From NCBI GenBank assembly GCA_050952935.1, contig JBMNLS010000001.1, forward strand, positions 1,540,118-1,604,117: a stretch of 64,000 bases of DNA, read 5' to 3'. Under the pieces are notes generated by a model. It had not been told where the DNA came from, searched no databases, and saw only the letters and a list, made by a program, of their open reading frames with translations. Shown one piece after another: positions 27,051 through 35,913 of this stretch. The stretch comes from UBA6115 sp050952935 (lineage in GTDB: Bacteria; Bacillota; Clostridia; Christensenellales; Aristaeellaceae). Each line of letters opens with the position of its first letter. The stretch's first letter is position 1. Made by a program: the position numbers and the translations under genes.

Positions 27051-27678
27051 TAAAAAAACGATGCGCGGCGTGTTCATCAACGGCGTGCTCAACGAGAACC
27101 CAACTTTCCGCCTTGTTCTGGGCGTGTGCCCTACCCTGGCTTCTACCACCAGTGCTACCAACGCCCTGGGCATGGGCGCGGCAGCCACCTTTGTCCTGGT
27201 GGGCAGCAACGCTGTGATTTCCATGCTGCGGAACTTTATTCCTGACAAGGTCAGAATTCCTGCTTTTATTGTGGTCATATCCACCTTTGTGACCATCGTG
27301 CAGATGCTGATTCAAGCATTTGTGCCCGCACTTTATGATGCGCTTGGTCTGTTTATTCCTCTGATTGTGGTAAACTGCATTATCCTGGCCCGCGCTGAAG
27401 CCTTCGCCTGTAAAAACAGCGTGCTTCATTCAGCGGCTGACGGCCTGGGGATGGGCGCTGGTTTCACGCTGGCCTTGATTCTCATTGGTACAATTCGTGA
27501 GTTGCTTGGCAATGGCAGCGTGTTTGGCATCGATGTCCTGGGCGCTTCTTTCCAGCCTATGCTGTTGGTCATCATGGCGCCTGGCGGGTTTATCATTTTT
27601 GGTTTAATTCTTGGCATCGTTAACAGCATTATCAATAAAATCGGCAAGCGCTCCGCCGGGAAAGAGGCTGAGGCATGA
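27043..27678 (+). CDS. rnfE: Rnf complex subunit E
   Basis: A 211-residue six-helix membrane subunit, homologous to NqrD. The conserved GVCPTLASTTSATNALGMG with its Cys (Fe-S ligand shared with RnfA) is near the N-terminus, and NCIILARAEAFA in the middle matches the family. It overlaps rnfD by 8 nt and rnfA by 4 nt (ATGA), so translation is coupled. Confidence 0.95.
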   Translation: MRNKKTMRGVFINGVLNENPTFRLVLGVCPTLASTTSATNALGMGAAATFVLVGSNAVISMLRNFIPDKVRIPAFIVVISTFVTIVQMLIQAFVPALYDALGLFIPLIVVNCIILARAEAFACKNSVLHSAADGLGMGAGFTLALILIGTIRELLGNGSVFGIDVLGASFQPMLLVIMAPGGFIIFGLILGIVNSIINKIGKRSAGKEAEA

Positions 27679-28268
27679 TGGACTTCACATTGGTCAATTT
27701 CCTGCTCTTTATGGTAAACTGCATATTGAGCAACAATTTCATTTTCTCCCGTTATCTGGGATGCTGTCCTTTCCTTGGGGTTTCCAGCAAAGTGGAAACT
27801 GCCGCCGGCATGGGCATTGCGGTTACCTTTGTGATGGGGCTCTCTTCCCTGATTACCTATGTTGTGTATCATTATCTTTTGGTGCCCCTAAATCTCCAAT
27901 ATCTGGACACCATTTCCTTTATTCTGGTGATTGCTGCCCTGGTGCAGTTTGTGGAGATGGTCATTAAAAAGTCAGTGCCGGCCCTTTACAATGCCCTTGG
28001 CATTTATCTGCCGCTGATCACCACCAACTGCGCCGTGCTTGGTGTGACCCTGCTTAACATCACTGAAAAATACAACATGCTTTGGAGTGTGCTCAACGGT
28101 GTGTTTGGCGCGCTGGGCTTCCTGCTGGCTATTGTGCTGATGGCGGGTGTCAGAGAACGGCTTGAATCCTCCAACATTCCGGAATCATTCAAAGGCTTTC
28201 CCATCAGCTTGGTGATTGCCGGCCTTATGTCCGTGGCCTTTCTTGGTTTCACCGGGCTTGTTAAGTAA
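27675..28268 (+). CDS. rnfA: Rnf complex subunit A
   Basis: A 197-residue six-helix membrane subunit homologous to NqrE. The conserved block YLGCCPFLGVSSKVETAAGMG carries the Cys expected to hold an intramembrane [2Fe-2S] with RnfE, and the second half has LPLITTNCAVLGVTLL. ATG at 27675 overlaps the rnfE stop; a second ATG at 27678 is possible. Confidence 0.95.
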   Translation: MMDFTLVNFLLFMVNCILSNNFIFSRYLGCCPFLGVSSKVETAAGMGIAVTFVMGLSSLITYVVYHYLLVPLNLQYLDTISFILVIAALVQFVEMVIKKSVPALYNALGIYLPLITTNCAVLGVTLLNITEKYNMLWSVLNGVFGALGFLLAIVLMAGVRERLESSNIPESFKGFPISLVIAGLMSVAFLGFTGLVK

Positions 28269-28277
28269 GGAGGGACG

Positions 28278-29078
28278 ATGATGAATATAACGGCAATTCT
28301 CTATGCAGTTGCGGTTCTGGGGGGAATGGGTGTCCTGTTCGGACTGATTCTCACCTTTGCCGACAAAAACTTCTCGGTGCCTGTTGATGAGCGTGTTGCC
28401 AGGGTGCGTGAAGCGGTAGCTGGGGCAAATTGTGGCGCCTGCGGATATCCCGGTTGTGATGGATACGCGGAAGCAGTGGTTGCAGGCAATGCCCCCATTA
28501 CTGCCTGTGCTCCCGGTGGAAAACAATGTGTTGAAACGCTCGCTGAAATCATGGGCCAAAAAGCTGATGATATCGCGCCTGTTGTCGCAAGGCTGCTTTG
28601 CCAGGGTGAAAGCGGTGTGGTCAACCATCATTATGATTACAGCGGTCTTACATCCTGTTATCTGGCCTCCCAAATGGCTGGCGGGCCTACTGCCTGCGCC
28701 TGGGGATGCGTTGGGCTGGGGGACTGTGTGAAAGCCTGCCAGTTTGGCGCCATGAGCATTGAAAATGGTATTGTGGTCATTGATGAAGAAAAATGCACCG
28801 CTTGTGGCATGTGTGTCAAGGAATGCCCCCGTACGCTGATTAAGCTGCTGCCAAAAAGCGCAAAAGTAACTGTGCGCTGTTTGAACGCCGCTTCCGGCCG
28901 GGATGCCAGAACGGCCTGTTCCAAGGCCTGCATCGGCTGTAAGCGTTGTGAAAAGGCCTGCAATTTCGACGCGGTTCATGTTGTCAATAACTGTGCTGTC
29001 ATCGATCCTGAAAAATGTACCCTATGCGGCGAATGCGCCAAAGTATGCCCCACAGGCAGCATCGTTCAGCAGAGTTAA
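28278..29078 (+). CDS. rnfB: Rnf complex subunit B (ferredoxin-interacting Fe-S protein)
   Basis: A 266-residue subunit, thought to be the entry point for ferredoxin electrons. An N-terminal membrane helix is followed by the RnfB-specific cluster motif CGACGYPGCDGYAEAV...CAPGG. Then come ferredoxin-type motifs CTACGMCVKECP (from residue 173), CIGCKRCEKAC (from 218) and CTLCGECAKVCP (from 247). Two adjacent ATGs at 28278/28281 follow a strong GGAGG. It is the last rnf gene; the cation exporter begins at the very next base. Confidence 0.96.
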   Translation: MMNITAILYAVAVLGGMGVLFGLILTFADKNFSVPVDERVARVREAVAGANCGACGYPGCDGYAEAVVAGNAPITACAPGGKQCVETLAEIMGQKADDIAPVVARLLCQGESGVVNHHYDYSGLTSCYLASQMAGGPTACAWGCVGLGDCVKACQFGAMSIENGIVVIDEEKCTACGMCVKECPRTLIKLLPKSAKVTVRCLNAASGRDARTACSKACIGCKRCEKACNFDAVHVVNNCAVIDPEKCTLCGECAKVCPTGSIVQQS

Positions 29079-30254
29079 ATGACTTCCCCTGTTAACCTGA
29101 AAACTGATCAAAAAAAGCGCGCGCAGATATCACTGCGCGCGACTGTTATCGGGCTGATTGCCAACTTGATTCTTGCTGTCAGCAAAATTGTGGCAGGTTC
29201 TCTGTCAAACTCTCTGTCTGTGATGGGCGATGGGCTAAACAACCTGTCTGACACCGGAGCGGTTCTCGTATCCTTTTTATCCCTGTGGCTGGCACAAAAA
29301 CCCCGGGATAAAGAGCATCCCTTTGGCCATGGGCGGATGGAATATATGGGCTCCCTGGTTATTTCAGTGCTGATTCTTTATGTTGGCATTGATCTTATGC
29401 GCAACAGCTTGATGGCAGTTAGGCATCCGGAGGTGCCGCTTTTTACCTGGACAGTTTTGTTTGTCACTGCGGGCAGCATCCCTGTCAAGGTGTTTCTTTT
29501 TTTCTTTTATAAAAGATATGGAAGATCCTATCATATTGATACTTTGCTTGCCGCCGCTCAGGACAGCCGCAACGATGCGCTTACCACCATTGTGATTGTG
29601 CTGGGCATGCTGTTGTCTCATTTTTATGGCTTGCTCATTGACGGTTATCTTGGCCTGGCGGTAGCGGTACTTATCACCTGGAGCGGCATCAACATCATGC
29701 GTGAGACGGTGAACCGCCTGATCGGTGGGAAACCGGATAAGGCGCTGGGCAATGAAGCGATCAAGCTGCTGTTGGCCCGTCCTGACATTAAAGGCATCCA
29801 TGATTTTGTGCTCCATGATTATGGTCCGGGCCGTGCTTTTGCTTCTGTCCACGCAGAAGTGGATGCTAAGGGCGATGTGTTTGGCGTCCATGAGGTGATC
29901 GATGATGTGGAGCGGGAGATCATGGACAAGCTGCATTTGCCCATCAACATTCATATCGACCCTGTTGTGGAAGATGAAATGGGGGAGGACAGCCCAAGCA
30001 GACGAATCGCTGAATATCTAAACAGCTATGATCCGCCGCTTTCCATGCATGATTTTCGTTTGGTACCGGGGAAAACCCTGGTCAAGCTGATTTTTGATAT
30101 TACCGTTCCGATGGACAGCAAGCAAAAAGATGCTGATATCATTGCTGATGTGACTCGCTTTGTAGAGGGATTGGATCCCCGTTACCGCTGCATTATTACC
30201 ATTGATCATGATTATTTTGACAGCATTGTTGCCAATGAAACACAGGGCGGTTAA
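29079..30254 (+). CDS. Cation diffusion facilitator exporter, Mn-type metal site
   Basis: 391 residues: six membrane helices, then a cytoplasmic ferredoxin-like domain (from about 215) with an extra C-terminal extension. The metal-binding residues read NNLSD (N54, D58) in helix 2 and DSRND (D162, D166) in helix 5. An N/D plus D/D set is typical of Mn(II)-exporting CDFs rather than the D/D-H/D set of zinc exporters; metal identity is therefore inferred. Its ATG directly abuts the rnfB stop with no clear ribosome site of its own, so it is probably translated by coupling at the end of the Rnf operon. Confidence 0.85.
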   Translation: MTSPVNLKTDQKKRAQISLRATVIGLIANLILAVSKIVAGSLSNSLSVMGDGLNNLSDTGAVLVSFLSLWLAQKPRDKEHPFGHGRMEYMGSLVISVLILYVGIDLMRNSLMAVRHPEVPLFTWTVLFVTAGSIPVKVFLFFFYKRYGRSYHIDTLLAAAQDSRNDALTTIVIVLGMLLSHFYGLLIDGYLGLAVAVLITWSGINIMRETVNRLIGGKPDKALGNEAIKLLLARPDIKGIHDFVLHDYGPGRAFASVHAEVDAKGDVFGVHEVIDDVEREIMDKLHLPINIHIDPVVEDEMGEDSPSRRIAEYLNSYDPPLSMHDFRLVPGKTLVKLIFDITVPMDSKQKDADIIADVTRFVEGLDPRYRCIITIDHDYFDSIVANETQGG

Positions 30255-30273
30255 GTAAGGGATTACCATGCTG

Positions 30274-30302
30274 TTGATAAAGCTGGCGTAAAAAGGTACA
30301 AT
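30274..30302 (+). promoter_or_regulatory. Promoter of the frr-uppS-cdsA-dxr-rseP-ispG-polC operon
   Basis: TTGATA (30274-30279), 17-nt spacer, TACAAT (30297-30302), 28 nt before the frr start codon. It separates the core operon from the Rnf cluster. Confidence 0.7.
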
Positions 30303-30329
30303 AGGAGTAGTAAATAGGAGGTCTTAACG

Positions 30330-30887
30330 ATGTATCATGATGTAATTGATCAAGCTGCTATCAAAATGGAAAAAACCAAAGAGGTCTACAAACAGGAGCT
30401 TGCCTCATTGCGCGCTGGCCGGGCCAATCCCAAGCTGCTCGACCGGATTACGGTGGACTATTACGGCGCGCAAACGCCGCTTAACCAGATGGCCAACATT
30501 TCATCGCCGGAGCCGCGGATTCTGATGATTTCCGTGTGGGATCAGAAAGCCATCCCGCTGGTTGAAAAGGCCATTCAAAAAAGCGACCTTGGCATGAATC
30601 CCGCCAATGACGGCAAGGTAATACGCCTTGTGGTGCCGGAGCTGACCGAGGAACGCCGGAAAGAGCTGACAAAGCTTGTGTGGAAATCCGCTGAGGAATC
30701 CAAGGTGGCCATTCGTTCTATCCGCCGGGACGCCATGGAGCAGTTCAAGAAGCTTCAGAAAAACGGTGAAATAAGCGAGGACGACCAGTACAGGGCTGAG
30801 GATGAAATGCAGAAAACCACAGATAGCGCTATCAAAGATATTGATCAGATTGCCCAGGAAAAAGAGAAAGAGATTTTGTCTGTGTGA
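30330..30887 (+). CDS. frr: Ribosome recycling factor
   Basis: 185 residues, the standard RRF length, with the conserved LRAGRANPKLLDRITVDYYGAQTPLNQ block and the Arg-rich SIRRDAMEQFKKLQK helix. With EF-G it splits post-termination ribosomes. It is preceded by GGAGG. The usual upstream partners tsf and pyrH are not here; instead the Rnf cluster ends upstream. Confidence 0.97.
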   Translation: MYHDVIDQAAIKMEKTKEVYKQELASLRAGRANPKLLDRITVDYYGAQTPLNQMANISSPEPRILMISVWDQKAIPLVEKAIQKSDLGMNPANDGKVIRLVVPELTEERRKELTKLVWKSAEESKVAIRSIRRDAMEQFKKLQKNGEISEDDQYRAEDEMQKTTDSAIKDIDQIAQEKEKEILSV

Positions 30888-31096
30888 TGATGCAACATTT
30901 GCCGGGGTTGCCTTTAAAGGAAGCTCTGGCACTGCTGGATGCCTGGGGAATCAAGCCGCCTGAGGTAATACATACCAAGCCGCCCTTTGCTTCTTTTGAG
31001 ACTGATGGCCGTACCCCAAGGGTGCTGGCCGTCCAGGAGGGCAGGCTTATTGTAGCATACTTTAAAGATGGCAATCCGGAGGAAAAGGATTCATGA
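30887..31096 (+). CDS. Small protein, faintly PASTA-like
   Basis: 69 residues from ATG at 30887 (or 68 from the next ATG; GTG at 30884 also in frame). The start overlaps the frr stop and the end overlaps uppS by 4 nt, so it is clearly part of the coupled operon. LPGLPLKEALALLDAWGIKPPEV followed by a short strand pair resembles one PASTA repeat without signal peptide or membrane helix. I do not recognise a characterised homologue. Tight coupling on both sides is the main evidence that it is real. Confidence 0.65.
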   Translation: MMQHLPGLPLKEALALLDAWGIKPPEVIHTKPPFASFETDGRTPRVLAVQEGRLIVAYFKDGNPEEKDS

Positions 31097-31809
31097 CGGA
31101 AATGGCCCGTTTGCCGCGCCATGTAGCTATCATCATGGATGGCAACGGGCGTTGGGCGAAACAGCATGCTGTATCTGTGTCTATGGGTCACCGGCAAGGG
31201 GTGGAAACCCTGCGGGAGATTATCCGCTACAGCAGCGATGCGGGCATTGAGGTGCTGAGCCTTTATGCCTTTTCAACGGAGAACTGGCGGCGTCCCAGCT
31301 TTGAGGTAAAAGCTTTGATGCAGCTGATTGTGGAATTTTTTGGCAAAGAAATTGATGAGCTGGATGCCAACAAGGTATGCATCCGCATCCTTGGCGACAA
31401 GGATGGTTTGCCGGATGAAGCAAGAAAAGCCGTATTAAAAGCGGAGGAACGCACCGAAGACAACACGGGGCTCAACCTTAATATCGCCATTAATTACGGC
31501 GCACGGGATGAATTGCTCAAGGCAGTCAAAACCCTGATGAAAAAAGCAGATGAAAAGGAAATATCGCCTGATTCTGTGAGCGCCCGGGATTTTGAAAACG
31601 CGCTGTATACCGCCGATCAGCCTGATGTTGATCTTGTGATCCGCACGAGTGGCGAACAGAGGCTAAGCAATTTTTTGCTTTATCAAAGCGCCTATGCGGA
31701 GCTTTGTTTCATCAAGAAGCTGTGGCCTGATTTTACGGTGGCGGATTACCAGCAGGTTTTGCAGGATTTTTCTGGCCGAAAGCGCCGTTTTGGGGGGAGA
31801 CAGGAATGA
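31093..31809 (+). CDS. uppS: Undecaprenyl diphosphate synthase (cis-prenyltransferase)
   Basis: 238 residues. The catalytic block HVAIIMDGNGRWAKQ is near residue 10, with AFSTENWRRP, and the C-terminal signature DLVIRTSGEQRLSNFLLYQSAYAEL. It condenses isopentenyl diphosphates onto farnesyl diphosphate to make the lipid carrier for peptidoglycan and other wall polymers. It overlaps the small gene upstream and cdsA downstream by 4 nt each. Confidence 0.97.
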   Translation: MTEMARLPRHVAIIMDGNGRWAKQHAVSVSMGHRQGVETLREIIRYSSDAGIEVLSLYAFSTENWRRPSFEVKALMQLIVEFFGKEIDELDANKVCIRILGDKDGLPDEARKAVLKAEERTEDNTGLNLNIAINYGARDELLKAVKTLMKKADEKEISPDSVSARDFENALYTADQPDVDLVIRTSGEQRLSNFLLYQSAYAELCFIKKLWPDFTVADYQQVLQDFSGRKRRFGGRQE

Positions 31810-32618
31810 CGACCCGCATCATCACAGGCCTTGGGCTATTGGCACTGCTGTTTTTCGCGCTGTATTTTGGAGGATGGATTTTTTCTGTTTTATGGGTGGC
31901 CTGTGTTTGCATTGCCATGTATGAGGAGTTTCACGTCCTTTCCCAATGCGGACATCGGCCTGTAGCCTGGCCCAGCTGGCTGGCGCTGATTGTTGCAGTC
32001 CCGGGATACTTGCTCTTGACTGAGGTGGCTGGGCTGACACTCTTGATGCTCCTCATCATGTTTACCATGATGGCCGTCAGCGTGGTGGTTATTTTTAGAA
32101 ACAAACCCAAGTTGGAAGATCTGCTGATGTCGCTGTTGCCGCTATTTTCCATCGTGCTGCCGGGGCTTTGCATGCTGGCCCTGACGCGGATAAGCCCGAT
32201 GGCTGAACAGCGTGCCTTTATCAGCCTGGCCTTCTTCATCCCCGTTCTGGGGGATTCCATCGCTTATTTCGTCGGTGCGCGTTTTGGAAAGATAAAACTG
32301 GTGCCTGAGGTGAGCGCTAAAAAGACCGTGGAGGGCGCTGTCGCGGGGCTGTTTGGCAGCATGGTGGCGGCGGTGACGATCTATTTGATTGCGATAATGG
32401 TCTCCGGTATGGATGTACCCTTCTATCATTTCGTTATTCTGGGTTTTTTAGGCGGCATTATTGCCCAAATTGGTGATTTATTTGCCTCCATTGTGAAGCG
32501 TCATTGCGGAGTCAAAGACTTTGGTCATATTTTCCCTGGCCATGGCGGCATGATGGACAGGCTGGACAGCATCCTGTTCGTCGCTGTTCTGGTCTACTTG
32601 TACCAGGCGTTATTGTGA
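31806..32618 (+). CDS. cdsA: Phosphatidate cytidylyltransferase
   Basis: A 270-residue integral membrane enzyme that makes CDP-diacylglycerol from phosphatidate and CTP. About eight hydrophobic segments. The C-terminal CdsA signature KDFGHIFPGHGGMMDRLDS is intact, with its catalytic Asp pair. ATGA overlap with uppS; the dxr ATG begins on its last stop base. Confidence 0.96.
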   Translation: MTTRIITGLGLLALLFFALYFGGWIFSVLWVACVCIAMYEEFHVLSQCGHRPVAWPSWLALIVAVPGYLLLTEVAGLTLLMLLIMFTMMAVSVVVIFRNKPKLEDLLMSLLPLFSIVLPGLCMLALTRISPMAEQRAFISLAFFIPVLGDSIAYFVGARFGKIKLVPEVSAKKTVEGAVAGLFGSMVAAVTIYLIAIMVSGMDVPFYHFVILGFLGGIIAQIGDLFASIVKRHCGVKDFGHIFPGHGGMMDRLDSILFVAVLVYLYQALL

Positions 32619-33790
32619 TGAAAAAGCCTCGAGACATCGTGATACTGGGATCCACGGGTTCCATTGGCAAGCAGGCGCTTCAAATTGTTGATCTGCACCC
32701 TGAGCGCTTCAGAGTGGTTGCCCTGACTGCCCACCGCAATGGCAAGCTGCTGGCTGAGCAGGTGAAAAAATACCGGCCGCTGATGGCGGGGCTTAGCGGT
32801 GGCAGCTTCACACCACCCAGTGAGGCTGCTTTTTGTGAGTGGCATTTTGGCGATAACGCGCTTGATGTCGCCTCATCCCAGGTGCCTTGTGACGATGTGC
32901 TGGTGTCCGTGGTGGGGATGATTGGGCTTGGCAGCGTTCTAAATGCCCGAAAAAGCGGTAAGCGCGTACTTTTAGCCAATAAGGAAGCCTTGGTCGCCGG
33001 GGGCCAGTTGGTGATGGACGTCTGCCGTTTGGATGATGAAAACCCATCCCTCATACCCGTTGACAGCGAACACAGCGCCATATTTCAGTGTTTGCTTGGG
33101 GCAAAGGGGAATCTGTATGACCGCCTTATTCTGACCGCTTCAGGGGGGCCGTTCAGAACCTGGTCTAAAGAACAAATGGATTATGCGGGGCTTGAAGAGG
33201 CGCTGAGTCATCCCACCTGGAAAATGGGGGAGAAGATCACCATTGACTCCGCGTCCATGTTCAACAAAGCCCTTGAAATCATCGAAGCGAAATGGCTTTT
33301 TGATGCCAAGCCCAATCAGATTGATGTGCTTGTACATCCAAAAAGCATCATCCATTCCATGGTGGTATTTCAGGATGGCGCTGTCATGGCTCAAATGGGA
33401 ATGCCTGATATGCGCGTACCCATTGCCTTTGCCATGGCCTACCCTGAGCGCATCAACACCAAAACGCCGCCCATGAATCTTTATGAGATGGCAGGCCTGC
33501 ATTTTGAACGACCTGATTTAAACCAATTTCCTGCCTTGCGCCTGGCCTATGAGGCGCTGGAGGCTGGTGGCGCAGCCTGCTGTGTGCTCAATGCGGCGAA
33601 TGAAACCGCGGTGAACGGGTATCTTCACCATGCTATCCGTTTTGGACAAATCGCTGAGGTGGTTGAAGAAACCTTGATGCGAATTGGTACGCTGCCGGCT
33701 GATTCCCTTGAAGCCGTGTTGGAAGCGGACAGACAGGCACGGGCTGTCAGCGCTGACCTGATCAATGAGTTATCCAGGGAGGGTATATGA
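32618..33790 (+). CDS. dxr: 1-deoxy-D-xylulose 5-phosphate reductoisomerase
   Basis: A 390-residue MEP-pathway enzyme converting DXP to 2-C-methylerythritol 4-phosphate with NADPH. The N-terminal Rossmann motif is GSTGSIGKQAL. The metal-site block is LIPVDSEHSAIFQ, and the flexible-loop region LSHPTWKMGEKITIDSASM follows. The start at 32618 overlaps the cdsA stop; the longer frame upstream lies inside cdsA. Together with ispG in the same operon it supplies isoprenoids for uppS. Confidence 0.97.
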   Translation: MKKPRDIVILGSTGSIGKQALQIVDLHPERFRVVALTAHRNGKLLAEQVKKYRPLMAGLSGGSFTPPSEAAFCEWHFGDNALDVASSQVPCDDVLVSVVGMIGLGSVLNARKSGKRVLLANKEALVAGGQLVMDVCRLDDENPSLIPVDSEHSAIFQCLLGAKGNLYDRLILTASGGPFRTWSKEQMDYAGLEEALSHPTWKMGEKITIDSASMFNKALEIIEAKWLFDAKPNQIDVLVHPKSIIHSMVVFQDGAVMAQMGMPDMRVPIAFAMAYPERINTKTPPMNLYEMAGLHFERPDLNQFPALRLAYEALEAGGAACCVLNAANETAVNGYLHHAIRFGQIAEVVEETLMRIGTLPADSLEAVLEADRQARAVSADLINELSREGI

Positions 33791-34851
33791 CCGTTTTATA
33801 CATATTATTGGCTGTTTTGATGTTTGGCATTATGATCACCGTCCACGAAGCCGGCCATTTTTTTGCGGCACGGCTGTGTAAGATTCCTGTCAGAGAGTTT
33901 TCCATCGGTTTTGGGCCGCAATTGCTCACATGGAAACGCAGGAAGCATGACACGGTTTTCTTCCTGCGCGCTATACCTTTGGGCGGATACTGTGCTTTTT
34001 ATGGCGAAGATGATGTGACGGGGGAAAGCAAACACGATCCCCGGGCGTTTAACAAGCACAGCATATTTAAACGCCTGATGACGATTCTTATGGGGCCGGT
34101 GATGAATTTTTTGCTGGCTTTTTTCGTGGCGGTGATGTTTTATGCGATCAGCGGCGTGCCCACCATCACCGGGCCTGCCACCACGGTGGTAGAACAGGTG
34201 AATGCCGACAGCCCGGCAATGGCGGCTGGCATGAAAGCAGGCGATCATATCACCGCGATCAATGGTCAGCCTGTTACCGACAACCTGATTTCATTGATTG
34301 CCCAGGAAACAGATAAAGGGTTCGAAATCTTGGATTTCACCGTTATGCGGGATCATCAGGAGCTTACACTCCAGGTAAAGCCGCTGTTTAGCAGTGTTGA
34401 AAAACGGTTCATGATTGGTGTTGACGCCATGGCCACAGCGCCCGTTATTTGGGCTCCAGGAAGCCTGGGTGCCATCATCAGGGCTTCTGCTGCCCTGTGT
34501 TATAATGCAGGCGCTTCAATCATCACAGCGCTTAAAAACCTGGTTACGAGAGGGCAGGGCATCAACGAACTTTCAGGCATTGTGGGTATCACCAAGCTGA
34601 TTGTAGAGGAAACACGCCAATCCCGGCTTCAGGGATACCTCTACTTGATGGCCTTGATTTCTGTTAACCTGGGGCTTATGAATCTGCTGATTATTCCCGG
34701 GCTCGACGGCAGCCGGATTCTGTTTCTGATTGTGGAAGCGCTACGCGGAAAACCGGTTGAAAAAGAGGGTTATGTTCATGCGGCTGGCATGGTGCTTCTC
34801 TTTGGCCTCATGATTTGGATTACCCTGCGCGACATCGTCAGGCTGTTTTAA
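33787..34851 (+). CDS. rseP: Site-2 intramembrane zinc metalloprotease (RseP/RasP)
   Basis: 354 residues. The zinc motif HEAGH is at 20-24 in the first membrane helix, a single PDZ domain covers about 125-205, and the third zinc ligand lies in NLLIIPGLDGSRI (Asp at about 307). This enzyme cuts membrane-embedded anti-sigma factors and signal peptides; an ECF/anti-sigma pair occurs in this window and is a plausible but untested client. ATGA overlap with dxr. Confidence 0.95.
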   Translation: MTVLYILLAVLMFGIMITVHEAGHFFAARLCKIPVREFSIGFGPQLLTWKRRKHDTVFFLRAIPLGGYCAFYGEDDVTGESKHDPRAFNKHSIFKRLMTILMGPVMNFLLAFFVAVMFYAISGVPTITGPATTVVEQVNADSPAMAAGMKAGDHITAINGQPVTDNLISLIAQETDKGFEILDFTVMRDHQELTLQVKPLFSSVEKRFMIGVDAMATAPVIWAPGSLGAIIRASAALCYNAGASIITALKNLVTRGQGINELSGIVGITKLIVEETRQSRLQGYLYLMALISVNLGLMNLLIIPGLDGSRILFLIVEALRGKPVEKEGYVHAAGMVLLFGLMIWITLRDIVRLF

Positions 34852-35913
34852 ATGGGCAAGAGAAGAGCAGTTCAGGCTGGCACGCTGATGATTGGGGGCG
34901 GGGCGCCGGTGAGCATCCAGTCCATGACCAACACCGATACCCGTGACTTGGCTTCCACCAGCGCTCAAATCGCGGCGCTGGCACAGGAAGGCTGCGAGAT
35001 GGCGCGCATTTCCGTTTTTGATGATGCATCTGCTGCTAATGTTCGGGCCTTGGTGGATCGGAGCCCCATTCCGCTGGTAGCTGATATTCATTTTGATCAT
35101 CGCCTGGCAATCCTGTCCGCTGAAAACGGAATCAGCAAACTGCGTATCAATCCGGGTAATCTGAAGGATGAGAAAGCAATCAGCCAGGTGGTTGCCTGTG
35201 CAAAAGCCCATCACATCCCTATTCGGGTTGGGGTCAATTCAGGTTCGGTTCCTAAGGATATCAGGCGGCGGGATGGGGGCATTACCCCTCAAGGACTGGT
35301 GGACAGCGCGCTCAAGCACATCCGTTTGCTGGAAAAAGAGGGATTTCAGGACATTGTGGTGTCGTTGAAAGCCTCTAATGTCAGGCTGACGGTAGAGGCA
35401 TATCGCCTGGCTGCACGCACCTTTGATTATCCGCTTCATCTGGGTGTTACAGAAGCGGGGCTTCCAGGGCAGGGGACGATTAAATCAGCGGTGGGTATCG
35501 GCGCCTTGTTGCTGGATGGCATTGGCGACACGGTACGCGTGTCTCTCACCGGTTCACCGCTTCCCGAAGTGAAAGCGGCGCGGGATATATTGCGCGTGGT
35601 GGGGCTTAGGGGTGGGGCAGAAATTATTGCCTGTCCCACCTGCGGCAGAACCCGGATTGATGTAGAAGCGCTGGCAAAATCAGTGGAAAAGACCACCCGG
35701 CATATTCAGGAGGATATAAAAATTGCTGTTATGGGCTGCGTGGTCAATGGCCCCGGGGAAGCCCAGGATGCGGACATCGCCCTGTGCGGCGGGGATGGGA
35801 GCAGCGCATTATACCTGAAAGGGAATTATGTTAAAACGGTCAAGGGCGACCCCAGGGAGGAACTGCTGAAGCTGATTGATGTTTACCTGGCTGATCAAAA
35901 GGGAAATGATTGA
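34852..35913 (+). CDS. ispG: 4-hydroxy-3-methylbut-2-enyl diphosphate synthase (IspG)
   Basis: A 353-residue [4Fe-4S] enzyme of the MEP pathway that reductively opens MEcPP to HMBPP. The TIM-barrel part begins with PVSIQSMTNTDTRD. The cluster ligands are in CPTCGRTRID and MGCVVNGPGEA near the C-terminus. The start abuts the rseP stop. Confidence 0.97.
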   Translation: MGKRRAVQAGTLMIGGGAPVSIQSMTNTDTRDLASTSAQIAALAQEGCEMARISVFDDASAANVRALVDRSPIPLVADIHFDHRLAILSAENGISKLRINPGNLKDEKAISQVVACAKAHHIPIRVGVNSGSVPKDIRRRDGGITPQGLVDSALKHIRLLEKEGFQDIVVSLKASNVRLTVEAYRLAARTFDYPLHLGVTEAGLPGQGTIKSAVGIGALLLDGIGDTVRVSLTGSPLPEVKAARDILRVVGLRGGAEIIACPTCGRTRIDVEALAKSVEKTTRHIQEDIKIAVMGCVVNGPGEAQDADIALCGGDGSSALYLKGNYVKTVKGDPREELLKLIDVYLADQKGND

